From Anaerolineae bacterium CG2_30_64_16 (GTDB taxonomy: Bacteria > Chloroflexota > Anaerolineae > CG2-30-64-16): a stretch of 15,789 nucleotides of DNA. The position numbers were made by a program, and so were the translations under genes. The notes under the pieces were generated by a model. It had not been told where the DNA came from. It searched no databases and worked only from the letters and a program-made list of their open reading frames with translations. Of this stretch, positions 12,793-15,789 are shown piece after piece. The stretch's first letter is position 1. Each line of letters begins with the position of its first letter. The stretch is from the NCBI GenBank assembly GCA_001871755.1, contig MNXL01000234.1, forward strand, positions 1 through 15,789, read 5' to 3'.

Positions 12793-13206
12793 ATGCAGAA
12801 GATCTTTGTAGATACGTCAGCCTGGATCGGCCTTGAAGTGGCAAATGATCAGCGCCATCAGCCGGCGATCGCATTCCAACAGGGGCAGGGGCGTGCCTAT
12901 TGTTGGGCGACAACCAACTGGGTGATCTGGGAGACGGTCACTTGGCTGCGATCGCACGCCGGCCACGCGGCGGCTGTCCGCTTCAACGAGAACGTGCGGG
13001 CGTCAACGCTGTTGGAACTGATCACCGTGACGGCGGAGTACGAAGCCCAGGCTTGGGGTCTCTTCAAGCGCTATGATGACAAGGAATTCAGTTTTGTGGA
13101 TTGTACCAGCTTTGCTATCATGAGATCGGTGCGCCTGACTGCCGCCTTTGCCTTCGATGAGCACTTCCGTCAGATGGGCTTATTGGTGTTGCCGGAAACA
13201 AGCTGA
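12793..13206 (+). CDS. vapC: VapC-type PIN-domain ribonuclease toxin
   Basis: A 137-residue PIN protein with all four expected acidic residues: Asp7 (KIFVDTSAWIGL), Glu47 (TTNWVIWETVTWL), Asp103 (FSFVDCTSFAIM) and Asp122 (AFAFDEHFRQMGL). This suggests an intact metal-dependent RNase that cuts RNA when free of its antitoxin; the specific target cannot be read from sequence. It starts right after the vapB stop. Its own stop overlaps the GAGGAG ribosome site of icmB (13205-13210), so translation of the toxin and of the mutase small subunit may be linked. Confidence 0.88.
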   Translation: MQKIFVDTSAWIGLEVANDQRHQPAIAFQQGQGRAYCWATTNWVIWETVTWLRSHAGHAAAVRFNENVRASTLLELITVTAEYEAQAWGLFKRYDDKEFSFVDCTSFAIMRSVRLTAAFAFDEHFRQMGLLVLPETS

Positions 13207-13221
13207 GGAGTGAATCCAACC

Positions 13222-13617
13222 ATGACTGACCGCAAGATCCGTGTACTCATCGCCAAGCCGGGCCTGGACGGCCACGACCGCGGCGCCAAAGTGGTCGCCC
13301 GCGCGTTGCGCGACGCCGGGATGGAGGTGATCTACACCGGCATCCGCCAGACGCCGGAGATGATCGCCGAGGCCGCGCTGCAAGAGGACGTGGACGTGGT
13401 GGGCCTGTCCATTCTCTCCGGCGCGCACATGGCCCTCTGCCCGCGCATCATCGAGCTGTTGCGCGGCCAGGACATGGACGATGTGGTGGTCCTGGTCGGC
13501 GGCATCATCCCCGGCGAGGACGTCGCACCGTTGCACGAGCTGGGGGTGAAGGGCGTTTTCGGGCCGGGCACCAGCACGGGGGAGATTGTGGAGTTTATCC
13601 GGGAATGGGTGGGGTAG
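13222..13617 (+). CDS. icmB: B12-binding small subunit of acyl-CoA mutase
   Basis: A 131-residue cobalamin-binding domain with the signature AKPGLDGHDRG, in which Asp16-x-His18-x-x-Gly21 gives the His that coordinates cobalt in base-off/His-on binding. VDVVGLSILSGAH and VLVGGIIPGEDV complete the Rossmann-like fold. Length agrees with separate IcmB (about 136 residues) or archaeal MCM small subunits. I chose ATG 13222; GTG 13210 would overlap the ribosome site. It should pair with the large subunit at 10742-12424, although 797 bases holding vapBC now separate them. No own promoter is evident, so expression probably depends on readthrough from icmA or on the vapBC promoter. Confidence 0.88.
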   Translation: MTDRKIRVLIAKPGLDGHDRGAKVVARALRDAGMEVIYTGIRQTPEMIAEAALQEDVDVVGLSILSGAHMALCPRIIELLRGQDMDDVVVLVGGIIPGEDVAPLHELGVKGVFGPGTSTGEIVEFIREWVG

Positions 13618-13623
13618 GCGTTT

Positions 13624-13723
13624 GGATCGCGAAGACACGAAGCTGACGAAGAACGCGAAGCGCGAAGACGCGCGCCGCGGCGACATTCCTCGTGCTCTTC
13701 GTGCTTCGTGCTCTTCGCGACCC
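13624..13723. repeat. Large inverted repeat after icmB
   Basis: The left arm, from GATCGCGAAGACACGAAG (about 13625-13660), is repeated inverted on the right (about 13688-13723), which ends in GCTCTTCGCGACCC; the arms are built of ACGAAG-type units and match over roughly 35 bases with small gaps. It can form a strong hairpin just after icmB and may stop transcription. Similar ACGAAG-rich repeats occur in many environmental genomes. It also lies where the following hydrolase gene loses its 5' end. Confidence 0.65.
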
Positions 13724-13738
13724 TTCGGGCCTCCGTAA

Positions 13739-15434
13739 TCCAGAGACTCCCGCGACCCTTGCGATCACCCTCACTATCCAACCCGCGGTCCAGTCGCAAC
13801 CCCATTCTTCGGCGTCCACAGCGCCACCTTCTACACCGGCATCCCGCAGCCGTTCGGCCGCGTCTATGGCCCGGATTGCGCGCCGTGCGTCACAACCCCT
13901 GGCGATCCGCCCGGCAGCACGCGCGACATTCTGTGCGCCAAGCAGCGCAGCTCGTGCCGTTGCCATCCGCTCCAGGAGATCCTCGACCCCGCGGCCGAGA
14001 GCCGCGTGCGCCGCGAGGCGTCCCAGATGCAGCGCTACGCCTCGCAATTCTTGCGCAGCATCGGCGGCTGGGGCGGCACGCAGCACGCGCCGGGGCAATA
14101 TCACTGGGAGGCGCTCGACTGGCTCTTCAACGAGCTCACGCCGGCCGAGCGGGACTACTCGCCCCTGGCCAGTGGCGTGATGGACGGCAACTACGGCTGG
14201 ATGACCTGCCCGGAGTACGTCAATCCCGACGGCTCCAGCGGCTTCTTCGATGTGGACAATGCTTTCTTACTGGAGCAATACCGCGCCAACGTGCGGGCGG
14301 AGACCGGCCGCTACGCGCCCGAACTGCGTTTTATCGAGCTGTCCAACGAGCCGGCCGCCGAATTCTACCTGTGTCCCTGCACCGTCCCCGGCGGCCCGGC
14401 CTGCACCGCGACCAGCGGCCCCAACCAGCCGACCTGCCTGCCTGCTCGGACCCAACTCGCCCGAGTTCGTGGCGACCTACGGCGACCTGCTCTCCACCGC
14501 GGCCATCCGCGCCTCGGTCGCCATGGCCGCGGCCAACCCGGACGCCCTGCTGATCACCGGCGCGCTGGAGATGACCGCCAGCCGCGATCACGATTTGACC
14601 CGCACGACGGAGTATATGATCGCCCGCGAGGTGCTGACGCAGGGCAACGTGGCCATCGGCATCCACCAGTATCCCTACTTCCCACCCAACTGGCTCTCAC
14701 CCACCCCCAACTGCGCCTACTACCAGGTGCCCGGCGATCCCTTCTGGCTGCCCCCCGGCTGCGAGACGGCCCCGCCTTTTGAGGATTACACCACCCCCGC
14801 CGGCCGGCCGATACGCGCTCGCGACGCGTGGCACTCGTTCGACCAGCGAGTGGACTCCAGCGGCTTGCTGCGCGACGCCCAAACTTTGGGAGTCCTGGAT
14901 CGCTTCTACCTGTTCGACACCGAGTTGCACGCCGGCTGGCACGACAGCGATTCGACCACCACGCCGGCGCGGGAGGCCATGGCCGGGCTGCGCATCGCCG
15001 CGATCAATGCCCATCAGAAGGTGATCGGGACCGAGTTCATCTTCGCGCCCACCGACCCACAAGCCTACAACCTGCTGGTGAAGCAATTGGCCGGCGTCAC
15101 GCCGGTCTACACCACCACCGCGCCCCTCATGGACGCCGATTACAGCGGCCTGGTTTACAAACTCTTCACACGCGGAGACGAAGACATCATCGCCCTCTGG
15201 AGCAACGCCGAGACGCCGCAGACGCTCACCCTGGCCCTGGCGACGGCCCCGACCCACTTCAAGCAGGCGACCCTCACCCGCTTCGCCGATGCGGACGGTC
15301 CGCTGGGCATCACCACCACCAGTTCAAGCGCGCCGCCGGCCGCGATCACCCTGCAGCCGCTCGTGGAGTTTTATTTCCTCTCGGTCATCAGCGACCGGCC
15401 GGGCTTTGGCTGGCTGGCCGGACCGACAGACTGA
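13739..15434 (+). pseudogene. Truncated, frameshifted clan GH-A-like glycoside hydrolase
   Basis: Frame one is open from 13739 but has no start codon or signal peptide; recognisable protein begins near 13800 (FFGVHSATFYTGIPQPFG). It continues RREASQMQRYASQFLRSIGG, then FIELSNEPAAEF, whose Glu (14348-14350) in NEP is the likely acid/base of a TIM-barrel hydrolase. At TGCC-TGCC (14435-14442) the frame shifts by a 4-base duplication; removing one copy joins PTC to LLGPNSPEF. Frame two carries AIGIHQYPYF, FYLFDTELHAGW (Glu at 14922-14924, likely nucleophile) and a C-terminal beta domain, ending at 15434. Pieces of GH39- or GH5-like enzymes look similar; I cannot name the family. It probably acted outside the cell on plant or microbial polysaccharide. 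Two lesions make it a pseudogene unless one is a sequencing error. Confidence 0.75.
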
Positions 15435-15481
15435 GGAAGGCGTTCAGCCCAGAGCTTCCACATCGCTGCACGCCTGACGCG

Positions 15482-15673
15482 TTATTCGTGCGCGGGATAC
15501 AGATAGGTGGCGCGCTCGTCGGCTTTGGCGCCGGCCGCGATCCAGCGTAGGGTCAGGCCGTAACCGGTGATCACGACGGTGGCGATCAGACCCACCACCG
15601 CGCTGCCCACGCCGGCCGTGTTCACCAGCCAGTAGAGAAACCGAAACAACGGCAAATCCATCGGAAAGTTCAT
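15482..15673 (-). CDS. Small single-pass membrane protein
   Basis: The 63-residue protein begins MNFPMDLPLF and has a hydrophobic span from about WLVNTAGVGSAVVGLIATVV to TGYGLTL, then a charged end (RWIAAGAKADERATYLYPAHE). The start at 15673 is chosen because GGAGGT (complement of 15678-15683) is four bases upstream; an in-frame ATG at 15688 would overlap the preceding gene and has no such site. It starts one base after the stop of the upstream minus-strand gene, so the two are coupled. The family is not recognised. It converges with the hydrolase remnant; the 47 bases between them show no clear terminator. Confidence 0.65.
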   Translation of the reverse strand: MNFPMDLPLFRFLYWLVNTAGVGSAVVGLIATVVITGYGLTLRWIAAGAKADERATYLYPAHE

Positions 15674-15674
15674 C

Positions 15675-15788
15675 TCAACCTCCAACATACTCCGGCCGAC
15701 AGGCCAGGCAATAGTCCAGCCAGGCGGGGTGATCGCCCAATTGGCCGGCGACGTAGGCCAGCTCGGCCCGGCTGACGGTGGGTGCGCC
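15675..15788 (-). CDS. Unknown protein, C-terminal end
   Basis: On the minus strand an open frame enters from the right edge and ends with TGA at 15677-15675, giving 37 residues: TVSRAELAYVAGQLGDHPAW then LDYCLACRPEYVGG. Composition and codon use look coding, and its last codons overlap the ribosome site of the small membrane gene. The CLAC pair might bind metal, but too little is visible to name a family. Confidence 0.55.
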   Translation of the reverse strand, partial: GAPTVSRAELAYVAGQLGDHPAWLDYCLACRPEYVGG

Positions 15789-15789
15789 G

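Noticed and set aside
13692..14553. Overlapping + strand frames at 13692 and 13708
   Set aside because: Ser/Arg/Ala-rich out-of-frame readings of the hydrolase remnant; the hydrolase motifs lie in another frame.

Overview
The window is about 15.8 kb of GC-rich bacterial DNA with nearly all genes on the + strand. The gene families (split B12-dependent acyl-CoA mutase, aconitase X, many toxin-antitoxin cassettes, PKD/CARDB and Thr/Pro-rich surface proteins, a CHAT protease) and the dispersed palindromic repeats fit a Chloroflexota-type genome (Anaerolineae-like). That placement is an inference from gene content, not a match to a known genome.

Layout. (1) 1-3350: the 3' end of a PKD/CARDB surface protein, a FecR-like/PKD lipoprotein, and a CHAT cysteine protease with an unusual C-terminal tail. 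(2) 3351-3992: a repeat-rich spacer with paired hairpins, a 16-bp inverted repeat, a good promoter, a small two-helix membrane gene broken by an amber codon, and eleven GGGATTA-type heptamers ending at the ribosome binding site of the next gene. (3) 3993-5369: aconitase X large-subunit gene carrying an in-frame palindromic element. (4) 5386-8616: a toxin-antitoxin island (DUF433/DUF5615, a BrnT/DUF4258-like pair, UPF0175/DUF3368). Two decayed copies of the aconitase X 3' end separate the cassettes, and a MITE-like element sits inside one promoter. (5) 8649-9519: a frameshifted PKD/Ig-like surface-protein remnant. (6) 9619-10592: a VapB-like/RHH/DUF5678 fusion overlapping a retropepsin-like protease gene. 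(7) 10742-13617: large and small subunits of an adenosylcobalamin-dependent acyl-CoA mutase, separated by a complete VapBC-type module. The large subunit has the Phe/Gln pair of isobutyryl-CoA mutase rather than the Tyr/Arg of methylmalonyl-CoA mutase. (8) 13624-15434: a large inverted repeat, then a 5'-truncated and frameshifted clan GH-A-like glycoside hydrolase. (9) 15482-15788, minus strand: the end of an unknown gene coupled to a small membrane-protein gene.

The middle of the window looks like a plastic accessory region. Five addiction-type modules in about 8 kb have been inserted between, or into, metabolic genes. Duplicated gene ends, a microdeletion between short direct repeats, 4-bp tandem duplications, palindromic-element insertions and truncations record repeated rearrangement. 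The least familiar parts are the RHH-DUF5678/retropepsin pair, the toxin-antitoxin cassettes separated by aconitase X fragments, and the icmA-vapBC-icmB arrangement.
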